A stretch of DNA of 64,000 nt, from assembly GCF_042653545.1 (NCBI RefSeq), contig NZ_JBHSIS010000006.1:992001-1056000 (forward strand). Reading direction: 5' to 3'. Both the position numbers and the translations under genes were made by a program. Source of the DNA: Actinophytocola glycyrrhizae (GTDB taxonomy: Bacteria > Actinomycetota > Actinomycetes > Mycobacteriales > Pseudonocardiaceae). How positions within the stretch are numbered: position 1 is the stretch's first letter; every line of letters starts with the position of its first letter. Under the pieces are notes generated by a model. It saw only the letters and a program-made list of their open reading frames with translations. It had not been told where the DNA came from and did no database searches. This document shows, in pieces, positions 26,901-34,037 of the stretch.

Positions 26901-28169
26901 CCCGCGCAGCGTGACCTTCCGCGGACGCCGGAGCTGCCGCTGGGCGATCCGCCGCTGCCCACACAGCTGGCGGTCACCGGGCTGGGCAGCCTGCCGACGC
27001 AGGGCCTGCCCGGCACGCTGCCGGGGCAGCGTGATCTGCCGGAGCTGCCGCTGGGCGGTGAGATGGTGGCGGAGCTGCCGGTCTCTGGGTTGGATGACCT
27101 GCCGACGCAGGACTTGTCCGCGCAGCGTGATCTGCCGGGGACGCCGGAGGTGTCGCTGGGTGGTCAGACGCTGACGCCGCTGCCGCTCGCGGGGTTGGGC
27201 GGTCTGCTGGCGCAGGGCCTGCCGACCACGCTGCCCGCGCAGCGTGACCTGCCGCGGACGCCGGGGTTGCCGCTGGGCGGTGAGATGGTGGCGGAGCTGC
27301 CGGTCGCGGGGCTGGACGACCTGCCGACGCAGGTTCTGCCCGCGCAGCGTGATCTGCCGCGGACACCGGAGCTGCCGCTGAGCGGTGAGATGGCGGTGGC
27401 CGGGTTGGACGACCTGCCGACCCAGGGCCTGTCCGCGCAGCGTGATCTGCCGGGGACGCCGGAGGTGTCGCTGGGTGGTCAGACGCTGACGCCGCTGCCG
27501 CTCGCGGGATTGGGCGGTCTGCCGACGCAGGGCCTGCCCGCGCAGCGTGACCTGCCCCAGACACCGGGGTCACCGCTGCCGGTCGCGGGGCTGGACGACC
27601 TGCCGACGCAGGTTCTGCCCGCGCGGCGTGACCTGCCGCAGACCCCGGGACTGCCGCTGAGCGGTCAGTCGCTGCCGGGCGTGGAGCTGGACGACCTGCC
27701 CACGCAGAGCCTGCCCGTGCAGCGTGAACTGCCGCAGGCGAAGGTGTCGGTCGCCGGCCGGACCCTGGCGCCGCTGTCGGGACAGCTGCCGGTCGCGGCG
27801 CTGGACAACCTGCCGACGCGCGGTTTGCCCACCACACTGCCCGCGCAGCGGGACCTTCCGCGGACGCCGGAGCTGCCGCTGGTCGGTGCCGCGCTGGCGC
27901 CGCGCTCGGGGATCTCGGCCGGCCAGTTCGGTGGGTTCGGCTTCGGCCGCGCGGACCTGCCCGCCGACGCCAACGCCGTCACCACGGTCATCCCCGCGAT
28001 CCCCGCGGCGGGCGACCCGACCGACATCACGACGGTCCTGCCGGTCATCCCGGCCGTCGGCACCCGGCAGGGTGCCGCCGAGGCCGCCGCGCTGGAGCTG
28101 GACGGGTCGTCGCTCGACTCGACCCGCGCCGCGCTGGCGAACCTCTTCACCACCCACCCGATCGCCTGA
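23913..28169 (+). CDS. Giant exported repeat protein with chaplin-like units
   Basis: The protein has 1418 residues. A signal peptide (MQTWAKRGLQTALVTGGLLM, cleavage near ASADE) is followed by a valine/lysine-rich linker. From residue about 171 to 860 there are some 13 repeats of about 51 residues with the pattern GN-VV-xxPVxxPxQxxGNAVAGxGxA-x-S/T-rich-GGN. This recalls the chaplin motif (GN, VPV, PVN, CGN); one unit even keeps a Cys pair (MLCGNAGG...ATCD). Residues about 974-1326 are proline/leucine repeats (DDLPTQGLPAQRDLPRTPEL). There is no LPXTG or terminal membrane helix. The ATG at 23913 has AAAGGAG upstream. A surface-coat or aerial-growth role is inferred. Confidence 0.85.
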   Translation: MQTWAKRGLQTALVTGGLLMLGTGIASADEDVNPDKPASPLDGSVTVPVHIDNNVLGTPFGQKNVQPVHKDVAVDFSQVTGALPVAKATQVTDPLVARATAPAVTKVQSAVAPLPQQGRDFAAPLADKATPVADKLRTLPGGDKLPPAPSLDKVNVPAVDKVGGTPGQDNQINTDLVVPVDLSGNAVALVGKAETTNDSHHGYGTYRDTAAGGAGSFVGGNVVDLDWALPVQVTNNAVAGFGKASAAGTTSQEAWATGNIDTAGSHSVLGGNVVAPQFATPVQADGNAVAGGGFADATSEAATAAASGGSIRTTGADSVGGGNAVPVPVAVPARLNGNAVMGLGRAAAATESTADATSGTTRTGKHNVPTYVETSGEPALAAGNVVQPATSGPAMLCGNAGGVGGSADATCDAATTTDAGDTNRSTGAGSVASGAIADAPVALPVQGFGNAAAGVGEATAVSENAVDSTAGGASYTRGHGSALSGTVAKAPVSGSGDVFANSMAASGHAGSAAQNDAVMHSGGHAGTTGDDSLAGGDMIAVPVVAPGEAYGNAAAAGSGGAEAAAVETKTTKSGSGRNTDDDYGVLASNLVTVPVATAAQLFGNGAGALAATDAKASAVEEVSAGGDNRATGTAGLGSGNIGQVPVSMPFQVFGSGVSGFGKGTQAAVNQTEMEAGGDSVSDGTRGTGSGNVVTAPVAGAGQVYGESFAAQGVNRALAASRTETEAGGDTVTSGRNGLGSGNVAAPQALPLAQSFAVAAPGVGGTNAAAATNDTDAESGGDIDTTGDQGVLSGNLADVPAAAAVQPFGTAVAGRSYAQGLSHTKGKVGGTSTTSGAANSLSGMDDTVPAAVNAPIYDVPVDVLARAMAESANNSDLQVGESDSHLTLPVTGVLSPTELPSFAALPSFAPQRSVPSDDVHGTFTGMLPSLPGGTIGLPGRDRIGDVADLAVNGGLAQAPQILPASARDDVSPLGSLSGQVPVVGLGNLVTQGLPTTPPAQRDLPRTPELPLGDPPLPTQLAVTGLGSLPTQGLPGTLPGQRDLPELPLGGEMVAELPVSGLDDLPTQDLSAQRDLPGTPEVSLGGQTLTPLPLAGLGGLLAQGLPTTLPAQRDLPRTPGLPLGGEMVAELPVAGLDDLPTQVLPAQRDLPRTPELPLSGEMAVAGLDDLPTQGLSAQRDLPGTPEVSLGGQTLTPLPLAGLGGLPTQGLPAQRDLPQTPGSPLPVAGLDDLPTQVLPARRDLPQTPGLPLSGQSLPGVELDDLPTQSLPVQRELPQAKVSVAGRTLAPLSGQLPVAALDNLPTRGLPTTLPAQRDLPRTPELPLVGAALAPRSGISAGQFGGFGFGRADLPADANAVTTVIPAIPAAGDPTDITTVLPVIPAVGTRQGAAEAAALELDGSSLDSTRAALANLFTTHPIA
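26830..27890 (+). repeat. Tandem coding repeats (Pro/Leu region)
   Basis: Roughly a dozen units of about 75-100 bases encode variants of LPTQGLPAQRDLPRTPELPL inside the giant exported protein. Some blocks, such as those at 27060-27200 and 27400-27540, are nearly identical, which suggests recent unequal exchange. Confidence 0.8.
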
Positions 28170-28181
28170 CCGGGTAGCCGA

Positions 28182-28216
28182 GAAAGGGCCCGGGAGCAGC
28201 GCTCCCGGGCCCTTTC
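28182..28216. terminator. Perfect 16-bp terminator hairpin
   Basis: The arms 28182-28197 and 28201-28216 are exact reverse complements around AGC. A 5' GAAA and 3' TTTC make it usable from both strands; it lies between the giant protein gene and the convergent TGT-like gene. Confidence 0.85.
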
Positions 28217-28254
28217 CCATGCCCGGAAAGACGCGTCCGGACACTCGACGACTT

Positions 28255-29297
28255 TCACTGGTCCCAGTTCCCCAGCCATTTCGGCACCGGCACCCCGACC
28301 GCTTCCGCCAGTTCCCGGGCGTCCTGCCGCAGCCGCGTCAGCTCCTCGCGGGGATCGGCGGCGGCCCCGACACCCCGCACGACCCCGGCGAGCGCGTGCA
28401 GGTCGTGCTCCCGCGCGGCGTTGCGCACCCGCGAGGGCACCGAACTGTCGAAGGCCACGCCGAACCGCTGCAACCCGGTGCCTGCCCGCGCGCACGCGGC
28501 ACACGAGCAGTCGGTGATCTCGCTGCCCTTCAGGTCCACCCCCCGCTGCCAGTGCAGCAGCCGAGGAACGAACACCTGCGGACTCCGCCTGGGCACCACC
28601 CCGTCCGCGCGCCGCGCGACCGGACCACCGAGGTGCCGCGTCGACGAGGAAAGCCCGATGGCGGCGACCTTCGCCCCGGCGGCGACAGCGGGAATCCCGA
28701 TCGGCCCGGTGCGCAGCAACTCGAGCTTGCGCCCGGTCCGGTTGCTCCACCGCAGCAGCCGCCGCAACCCCTGCACCTTGTAGGACGAGTCGACCGGGTC
28801 GAACGGCGCCCCGAACACGAGCGACACGTCCCGGCCCGCGGCCCGCAACTGCTCGGCGAGCACCCCGCTGTGCTTCGACCCGAGCCACCCGCCGTCGAGC
28901 ACGAGTGTCACCGACACCGGCACGGGATAGTCCCGGTGCAGCTCGGCCTTGAGCTCGTCCACCTGCCCGACCCGCAACCGTGGCCCGGCGGTGCGCACGA
29001 CGGGCAACCCGAGCTCGGCCTGCGCCTCGACCCAGTCGAAGACAGGAAGGTCGAGCTCGAACCCAGCTGCCCCCGCACGACAGGAGCGACGGGCTTGCCC
29101 CGCGCGAGATAGGCGGCCGGGTCGAGATCGACGCCCTTCAGCTCCCCGGCCCGGTCCAGCACACGCGCGATCCTCAGCCCGTGCACCCCCTGCAACGTGA
29201 CCGCCCCGAACGCGTCCCGGTTGGCCAACGCCTCGGCGGCACTGCACCGCCCGAGATACGCCTGCACCCGCCCGAGCGGGGCACGCCGATCAGCCAT
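28255..29297 (-). pseudogene. Frameshifted TGT-like zinc protein
   Basis: Two overlapping frames make one continuous protein if a single base is restored. The N-terminal part (MADRRAPLGRVQAYLGRCSA... to RGKPVAPVVRG) reads in one frame. The remaining 260 or so residues (AAGFELDLPVFDWVEAQ onward) read in the next frame. The switch is at a run of five C (29070-29074); six would join them. The C-terminal half has TCSC-like zinc ligands, CSCAAC, then EHDLH about 29 residues later, resembling the CxCxxC-x25-H zinc site of tRNA-guanine transglycosylases. The overall fold is not certain. It may be a true pseudogene or a sequencing error. It lies 23 bases after dnaB. Confidence 0.65.
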
Positions 29298-29320
29298 GCC
29301 TCACACGGTATGTGACGCGG

Positions 29321-30700
29321 TCAGGACTGGGCCAGGTCGGCGAAGCGGCTGTAGTGGAGCTGGTGGGCGACGGTGATGGTGGCGGTCGGGCCGGCACGGT
29401 GCTTGGCCAGGATCAGGTCCGCCTCGCCCGCGCGCGGGTCGTCGCGTTCGAAGGCGTCCGGGCGGTTGATCAGGATGACCATGTCCGCGTCCTGCTCCAG
29501 GGAGCCGGACTCACGCAGGTCGGACAGCATCGGGCGCTTGTCGGTGCGTTGTTCCGGACCGCGGTTCAGCTGGCTGATCGCGACCACCGGCACCTCGAGC
29601 TCCTTGGCGAGCAGCTTCAGCTGCCGCGAGAACTCCGAGACCTCCTGCTGCCGCGACTCGACCCGCTTGCCGGAGGTCATCAGCTGCATGTAGTCCACGA
29701 CCACCAGCTTCAGGTCGTGCCGCTGCTTGAGCCGCCGCGCCTTCGCGCGGATCTCCATCATCGTCATGTTCGGCGAGTCGTCCACGAACAGCGGCGCCTC
29801 GCTGATCTCACTCATCCGCCGCGCGAGCCTGGTCCAGTCGTCGTCGGTCATGCGACCGCCACGCATGTCCTGCAGCCGGATCTTCGCCTCGGCCGACAAC
29901 ATGCGCATGACGATCTCGGTACGGCTCATCTCCAGCGAGAAGATGACGCTGGTCATCCCGTGCGTCACCGAACACGACCTGGCGAAATCCAGTCCCAAGG
30001 TCGACTTGCCAATCCCGGGACGTGCCGCGACGATGATCATCTGGCCGGGGTGCAGGCCGTTGGTCACGGCCTCCAGGTCGGCGAAACCCGTGGGGACGCC
30101 GAGCGAGGTGCCGCCGCGGGAGGCGATCGCGTCGATCTCGTCCATCGTCGGCTGGAGGAGTTCCTCCAGCGCCACGTAGTCCTCGGTCGTGCGGCGTTCG
30201 GTGACGTCGTAGATCGCCGACTGGGCGCGATCGACGATCTCGTTGATGTCCGCGCCCTCGGCGCCCGCGTAGCCGAGCTGCACGATCCGGGTGCCCGCCT
30301 CGACGAGCCTGCGCAGTGTCGACTTCTCGGCGACGATCTCCGCGTAGTAGCTGGCGTTCGCGGCGGTCGGCACCGTCGCGATCAGCGTGTGCAGGTACGG
30401 GGCGCCGCCGACCCTGCGGATCTCGCCGCGGCGCTCCAGTTCGGCGGCCACGGTCACGGCGTCGGCGGGCTCGCCTCGGCTGTACAGGTCGAGGATGCAG
30501 TCGTACACCAGCTGGTGCGCGGGCCGGTAGAAGTCGCCGGGGCGCAGGACCTCGACGACGTCGGCGATCGCGTCCTTGGACAGCATCATGCCGCCGAGCA
30601 CGCTCTGTTCGGCGGTGAGGTCCTGGGGTGGCTGCCGGTCGAAGCCGTTGCCGCCGTCCGGAGGGCCGGCCGCGGCCGTCCGGTCATCGGTCAGAGCCAC
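29321..30700 (-). CDS. dnaB: Replicative DNA helicase DnaB
   Basis: This is the hexameric helicase that unwinds DNA at the replication fork. The 459-residue protein has the N-terminal DnaB domain (residues about 25-130, EQSVLGGMMLSKDAI) and the RecA-like helicase domain with Walker A GIGKS (229-233), KLVVVDYMQLM as Walker B, and SQLNRGPEQR as the H4-type motif. No intein interrupts it. It starts at a GTG (30700). It is separated from rplI by 466 bases with degenerate DnaA boxes, unlike the tighter arrangement of the other genes in the block. Confidence 0.97.
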   Translation of the reverse strand: MALTDDRTAAAGPPDGGNGFDRQPPQDLTAEQSVLGGMMLSKDAIADVVEVLRPGDFYRPAHQLVYDCILDLYSRGEPADAVTVAAELERRGEIRRVGGAPYLHTLIATVPTAANASYYAEIVAEKSTLRRLVEAGTRIVQLGYAGAEGADINEIVDRAQSAIYDVTERRTTEDYVALEELLQPTMDEIDAIASRGGTSLGVPTGFADLEAVTNGLHPGQMIIVAARPGIGKSTLGLDFARSCSVTHGMTSVIFSLEMSRTEIVMRMLSAEAKIRLQDMRGGRMTDDDWTRLARRMSEISEAPLFVDDSPNMTMMEIRAKARRLKQRHDLKLVVVDYMQLMTSGKRVESRQQEVSEFSRQLKLLAKELEVPVVAISQLNRGPEQRTDKRPMLSDLRESGSLEQDADMVILINRPDAFERDDPRAGEADLILAKHRAGPTATITVAHQLHYSRFADLAQS

Positions 30701-30847
30701 CGAAATGCCCCCTCATCTGTCGAACAGATGTTCGACTACCAACATTATGCACCCTCGGCGACGACGGCAAGGCACCGTGATCCGCGCACGCAGAGCCAGC
30801 GGGACAAGCGGAACCTAGGGCCCTTCCGCCCAGCCCGCAAACAGCCC

Positions 30848-30978
30848 TGTGGACAGACCTGGGGATGGTTCGCGGCAACGAGTCACAGCCCGGTGGGCGG
30901 CCTGGGGATAACCTGGGGACAGCCCACGTCATCGCCAAAGAAACCCCTGATCAAGGGCTGTGTACAGGTTGTGGAAAA
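30848..30978 (-). promoter_or_regulatory. Cluster of degenerate DnaA boxes upstream of dnaB
   Basis: Five same-orientation matches to the reverse of TTRTCCACA lie at 30848-30856 (TGTGGACAG), 30903-30911 (TGGGGATAA), 30914-30922 (TGGGGACAG), 30959-30967 (TGTGTACAG) and 30970-30978 (TGTGGAAAA). Each has one or two mismatches. Confidence 0.5.
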
Positions 30979-31056
30979 ACCAACCGGTGAAGCACCGGCG
31001 TGTCGGGCGGAAGCCGCACGCTCGGCGTGTCGTCGAACCGGAGCGACAGAACACCC

Positions 31057-31096
31057 GTCAGCCCCGGTCGAGTGGTGTACCCGACACGGGGCTGAC
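31057..31096 (-). terminator. Hairpin downstream of rplI
   Basis: GTCAGCCCCG (31057-31066) and CGGGGCTGAC (31087-31096) are exact reverse complements with a 20-base loop. It is the best terminator candidate for the rpsF-rplI operon but has no strong T-run. Confidence 0.5.
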
Positions 31097-31166
31097 GCGT
31101 TGCTGGTTACTCTCCGTCGATAGTTCGAGGTGCCCCGGCAGCGGACGTTCGCTGCGCGAGCTTCGC

Positions 31167-31619
31167 TCAGGAGGCCGTGACCTCGAGCTTGAACGCGACG
31201 GTGACCTCGGGGTGCAGGCGCACGTTGACCGAGTGCCTGCCGACGGTCTTGATGTGACCGGACAGCTCGACCGCACGCTTGTCCAGCACCGGACCGCCCG
31301 CGGCCTTGACCGCGGACACGATGTCGGCCGTGGTGACCGAACCGAACAGCTTGCCGGAACCGGCGGCGGCCTTGGCCTTCAGCTGCACCGGCTCGATCTT
31401 CTCGATCGCGGCCTTGACCTCCTGCGCGTGGTCGAGGCCACGGATGGCCCTGGCCCGCTGCGCACGGCGGATGGTCTGCACCTGCTTCTCGGCGCCCTTG
31501 GAGGCGACGATCGCGAGTGACCGCGGCAGCAGGTAGTTGCGGCCGTAGCCGTCCTTGACCTCGACGATGTCGCCGGGGCCACCGAGGCCCGCGACATCAG
31601 CGGTGAGGATGAGCTTCAT
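31167..31619 (-). CDS. rplI: 50S ribosomal protein L9
   Basis: The 150-residue protein begins MKLILTADVAGLGGPGDIVEVKDGYGRNYLLPRSLA, the diagnostic N-terminal domain of L9, followed by the long connecting helix (KQVQTIRRAQRARAIRGLDHAQEVKAAIEKI) and a C-terminal domain (VKAAGGPVLDKRAVELSGHIKTVG). It binds 23S rRNA domain V and is the last gene of rpsF-ssb-rpsR-rplI; the gap to rpsR is 14 bases. Confidence 0.98.
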   Translation of the reverse strand: MKLILTADVAGLGGPGDIVEVKDGYGRNYLLPRSLAIVASKGAEKQVQTIRRAQRARAIRGLDHAQEVKAAIEKIEPVQLKAKAAAGSGKLFGSVTTADIVSAVKAAGGPVLDKRAVELSGHIKTVGRHSVNVRLHPEVTVAFKLEVTAS

Positions 31620-31633
31620 CGTGACTCCTCAGA

Positions 31634-31894
31634 TCAGCGCGCGGTCGAGGTGTAGGGCAGCAGAGCCATCTCACGCGCGTTCTTCACCGCGATGGCGACG
31701 TCACGCTGGTGCTGGCTGCAGTTGCCGGTGACCCGGCGGGCACGGATCTTGCCGCGGTCGGAGATGTACTTCCGCAGCAGCGTGGTGTCCTTGTAGTCGA
31801 TGTCCTGCAGGTCGGCCTTGCTCTTGGCCTTCTTCTCCGCCTTGCAGAACACGCAAACCTTCTTCTTCGGCTTGCGAATGGGTGGCTTGGCCAC
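31634..31894 (-). CDS. rpsR: 30S ribosomal protein S18 (zinc-type)
   Basis: The 86-residue protein begins MAKPPIRKPKKKVCVFCKAEK and has the S18 core LLRKYISDRGKIRARRVTGNCSQHQRDVAIAVKNAREMALLPY. The CVFC pair plus a later Cys marks it as the zinc-binding paralogue. Actinobacteria often carry a second, Cys-free S18 for zinc starvation; none is in this window. S18 and S6 bind together, fitting the leader upstream of rpsF. Confidence 0.98.
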   Translation of the reverse strand: MAKPPIRKPKKKVCVFCKAEKKAKSKADLQDIDYKDTTLLRKYISDRGKIRARRVTGNCSQHQRDVAIAVKNAREMALLPYTSTAR

Positions 31895-31936
31895 GGTATT
31901 ACTCCTGAGTCTGGTCTATCCGAAAGAAGCTGTTGG

Positions 31937-32437
31937 TCAGAACGGCGGCTCGTCCGAGAACCCGCCACTGGCACCGGCGGGCGGGGCCGAGCCCCACGGG
32001 TCGTCGGCCGGGGCGCTGCCGCCACCGCCGCCGCCGCCACCACCGAAACCGCCGCCGCCACCACCACTGCCGCGGGCCACCTTGTTGACCTTCGCGGTGG
32101 CGTAGCGCAGTGACGGACCGATCTCGTCGACCTCGAGCTCCACGACGGTGCGCTTCTCGCCCTCACGGGTCTCGAAGGACCGCTGCTTGAGCCTGCCGCT
32201 GACGATGACGCGGGCGCCGCGCGTGAGTGACTCCGCCACGTTCTCCGCGGCCTGCCGCCAGATGTTGCACCGGAGGAAGAGGGCTTCGCCGTCCTTCCAC
32301 TCGCCGCTCTGGCGGTCGAGGGTGCGGGGTGTCGACGCCACCGTGAAGTTGGCGACCGCCGCGCCGGACTGCGTGAAGCGCAGCTCGGGGTCCGCGGTCA
32401 GGTTGCCGATAACGGTGATGATCGTGTCGCCGGCCAT
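31937..32437 (-). CDS. ssb: Single-stranded DNA-binding protein
   Basis: The 166-residue protein has an N-terminal OB fold (MAGDTIITVIGNLTADPELRFTQSGAAVANFTVAS, FLRCNIWRQAAENVAESLTRGARVIVSGRLKQRS), a glycine-rich flexible linker (residues about 120-140) and the acidic protein-interaction tip DEPPF at the C-terminus. It protects single-stranded DNA at the fork. It lies between rpsF and rpsR, the standard actinobacterial order. Confidence 0.98.
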   Translation of the reverse strand: MAGDTIITVIGNLTADPELRFTQSGAAVANFTVASTPRTLDRQSGEWKDGEALFLRCNIWRQAAENVAESLTRGARVIVSGRLKQRSFETREGEKRTVVELEVDEIGPSLRYATAKVNKVARGSGGGGGGFGGGGGGGGGSAPADDPWGSAPPAGASGGFSDEPPF

Positions 32438-32454
32438 GTTGTTACCTCCGGTGT

Positions 32455-32751
32455 TCAGGCCCCCGCGGTGTCGCGCCGCATGACCTTAGTCCGCAGCACC
32501 GACTCCTGGAGGCCCAGCTGGCGGTCGAGCTCCTTGACCGCATCGGGATCGGAGTTCACGTCGAGCACGGCGTAGATGCCCTCGGTGTGCTTCTTGATCT
32601 CGAACGAGAGACGGCGCTTGCCCCACACCTCGACCTTCTCCACGTTCCCGCCGGAAGTGCGGATCACGTTGAGGAAGGTGTCGAGGGTCGGCTGCACGGT
32701 CCGCTCGTCCAAAGTGGGATCGAGGATGACCATTACCTCGTAATGACGCAT
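32455..32751 (-). CDS. rpsF: 30S ribosomal protein S6
   Basis: The 98-residue protein, MRHYEVMVILDPTLDERTV onward with WGKRRLSFEIKKHTEGIYAVLDV, is full-length S6. The ATG at 32751 gives the conserved N-terminus. An in-frame GTG at 32760 lies only three bases after AGGAGG, whereas the ATG is twelve bases from it, so the start is a little ambiguous. The gene leads the rpsF-ssb-rpsR-rplI operon. Its ribosome-binding site is predicted to be buried in an S6:S18-type leader. Confidence 0.97.
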   Translation of the reverse strand: MRHYEVMVILDPTLDERTVQPTLDTFLNVIRTSGGNVEKVEVWGKRRLSFEIKKHTEGIYAVLDVNSDPDAVKELDRQLGLQESVLRTKVMRRDTAGA

Positions 32752-32763
32752 GAAGACCACTCA

Positions 32764-32806
32764 CCTCCTGTGGACTCGGCGGCCACGGACTCTCCGTGGC
32801 AGGAGG
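32764..32806 (-). ncRNA. Putative S6:S18 autoregulatory leader
   Basis: On the minus strand CCTCCTG (32806-32800) pairs with CAGGAGG (32770-32764), the latter containing the Shine-Dalgarno. Inside lies a hairpin, CCACGGA/TCCGTGG (32799-32783), and an asymmetric bulge containing CCG. This matches the general plan of the S6:S18 RNA motif. The claim rests on structure by eye. Confidence 0.65.
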
Positions 32807-32824
32807 GGTCTTGCTCGGGACAGG

Positions 32825-33847
32825 CTACAGGGCGGGCCGGGGGGCCCTGCGCAGGACCCACGTGCGGACCAGCGCGGCCATCACGCACGACAGTGCCAGC
32901 ACCGCGAGCAGCACGGGCAGTTCCACGCGCTGACCGGCGGGCGGGTCGATGGCCTCCGCGCGGCCGGCGACGGAAACGCCGTCGTCGGGCGGTGTGTCGC
33001 CGACGATGCCGAACTCGGGTGAGTAGCCGGGCACGCCGCCGCCGTACCGGACGCCGGGCGAGGGCGCCCACAGGCCGGCGCGGGCGAACGGGATGTTCGA
33101 GTAGTCGGCCATGGGCCAGCGGCCGAAGTTCGACAGGCCCGGCTGGTAGAGGTCGAGGCCGACGCCGGAGAGCCCGCCGAGCGGCGGCTGGTTGGGGGCG
33201 GGCATGCCGCCGCCGGTGCCGGGGTCGTTCGTGCCGGGGTTGCCGGGATCGTTCGTGCCCGGGTTGTTCGTGCCGCCGCCCCCGCCGCCGCCCGGCGCGC
33301 CGGGCAGGCCGGGGATGCTCTCGATGACCTTCGCGGTGACCTGCTCGGAGGTGTCCGCGACCGCGTCCGCGCCGTCCTGGACGGGTGCGGACACCGCGTT
33401 GACGCCGTTGACGGTCACGCCGCAGCCCAGGCTCAGCACGCCCTGCACGGTCTTCACGACCGCCGCGAGCACGGGCCCGAGCAGCGGGATCTTCTTCAGC
33501 TCGGCGGTCACGGCGTTCGCGATCGTGCCGCCGGTGATGTAGCCCTTGCCGGTCGGCAGGGCGCCGATCGGGATGGGTGGCAGGGCGGCGAAGGCCTGGT
33601 TGGCCGCACCCGCGAGCGGTGGCCCGAGTACCGGCACGGCGCGGACCGCGTCGGTCACGACGCCGAGCACGGCGGCCGGTGCGAGCGAGACGGGCTGGCC
33701 CGGGCTGCCCTCGACCGAGGCGGCGCAGGAGCCGATGACGATCGGCTCGGCCGCGGCGGCGGTGCCGCTGCCGGCCAGGAGCCCTGCCGCCGACATGCTC
33801 AGGACGAGCGCGACCGCGGTGGCAAGGCTCTTCAGGCGCCTGCGCAT
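32825..33847 (-). CDS. Exported membrane-anchored Gly/Pro-rich protein
   Basis: The 340-residue protein has a signal peptide (MRRRLKSLATAVALVLSMSA, cleavage near AAAAEP), a mature domain with two cysteines (GSCAAS, LGCGVTV) that could form a disulfide, a Gly/Asn/Pro linker (GGGGGGGTNNPGTNDPGNPG) and a C-terminal membrane helix (VELPVLLAVLALSCVMAALV) with a basic tail. No known domain is recognised. It is 73 bases upstream of rpsF on the same strand, so the ribosomal operon may be partly co-transcribed with it. Confidence 0.8.
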   Translation of the reverse strand: MRRRLKSLATAVALVLSMSAAGLLAGSGTAAAAEPIVIGSCAASVEGSPGQPVSLAPAAVLGVVTDAVRAVPVLGPPLAGAANQAFAALPPIPIGALPTGKGYITGGTIANAVTAELKKIPLLGPVLAAVVKTVQGVLSLGCGVTVNGVNAVSAPVQDGADAVADTSEQVTAKVIESIPGLPGAPGGGGGGGTNNPGTNDPGNPGTNDPGTGGGMPAPNQPPLGGLSGVGLDLYQPGLSNFGRWPMADYSNIPFARAGLWAPSPGVRYGGGVPGYSPEFGIVGDTPPDDGVSVAGRAEAIDPPAGQRVELPVLLAVLALSCVMAALVRTWVLRRAPRPAL

Positions 33848-34037
33848 GCTCGTCCCTCCTGGTACTCGCGGGTAACACCTACAGGTTCAACGACCGTAAC
33901 CCGGCTCGGTGACGGTGACCAGGCAAATCCGCGACCAGAAGTAAGCGGTTACACCATCCGGCCCAACAACGCACACGGCCGGGTGTAGGCCGGACACCTC
34001 CACTTTGTGTCGGTGCGGCCGACTACGCTCGCGGGCC

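Larger units (their letters stand above)
30701..31166. other. dnaB upstream region without genes
   Basis: This 466-base gap between dnaB and rplI has no credible coding region. It holds the dnaB promoter, the degenerate DnaA boxes at 30848-30978, the hairpin at 31057-31096, and a small hairpin, GCAGCG/CGCTGC, at 31138-31155 just after rplI. Confidence 0.7.

Noticed and set aside
26830..27890. CRISPR-like spaced repeats
   Set aside because: The repeats are in-frame, vary in length and encode a Pro/Leu protein region; there are no spacers or cas genes.
28182..28216. Perfect palindrome as a possible novel element
   Set aside because: Its position between convergent genes and A/T flanks are those of an ordinary bidirectional terminator.
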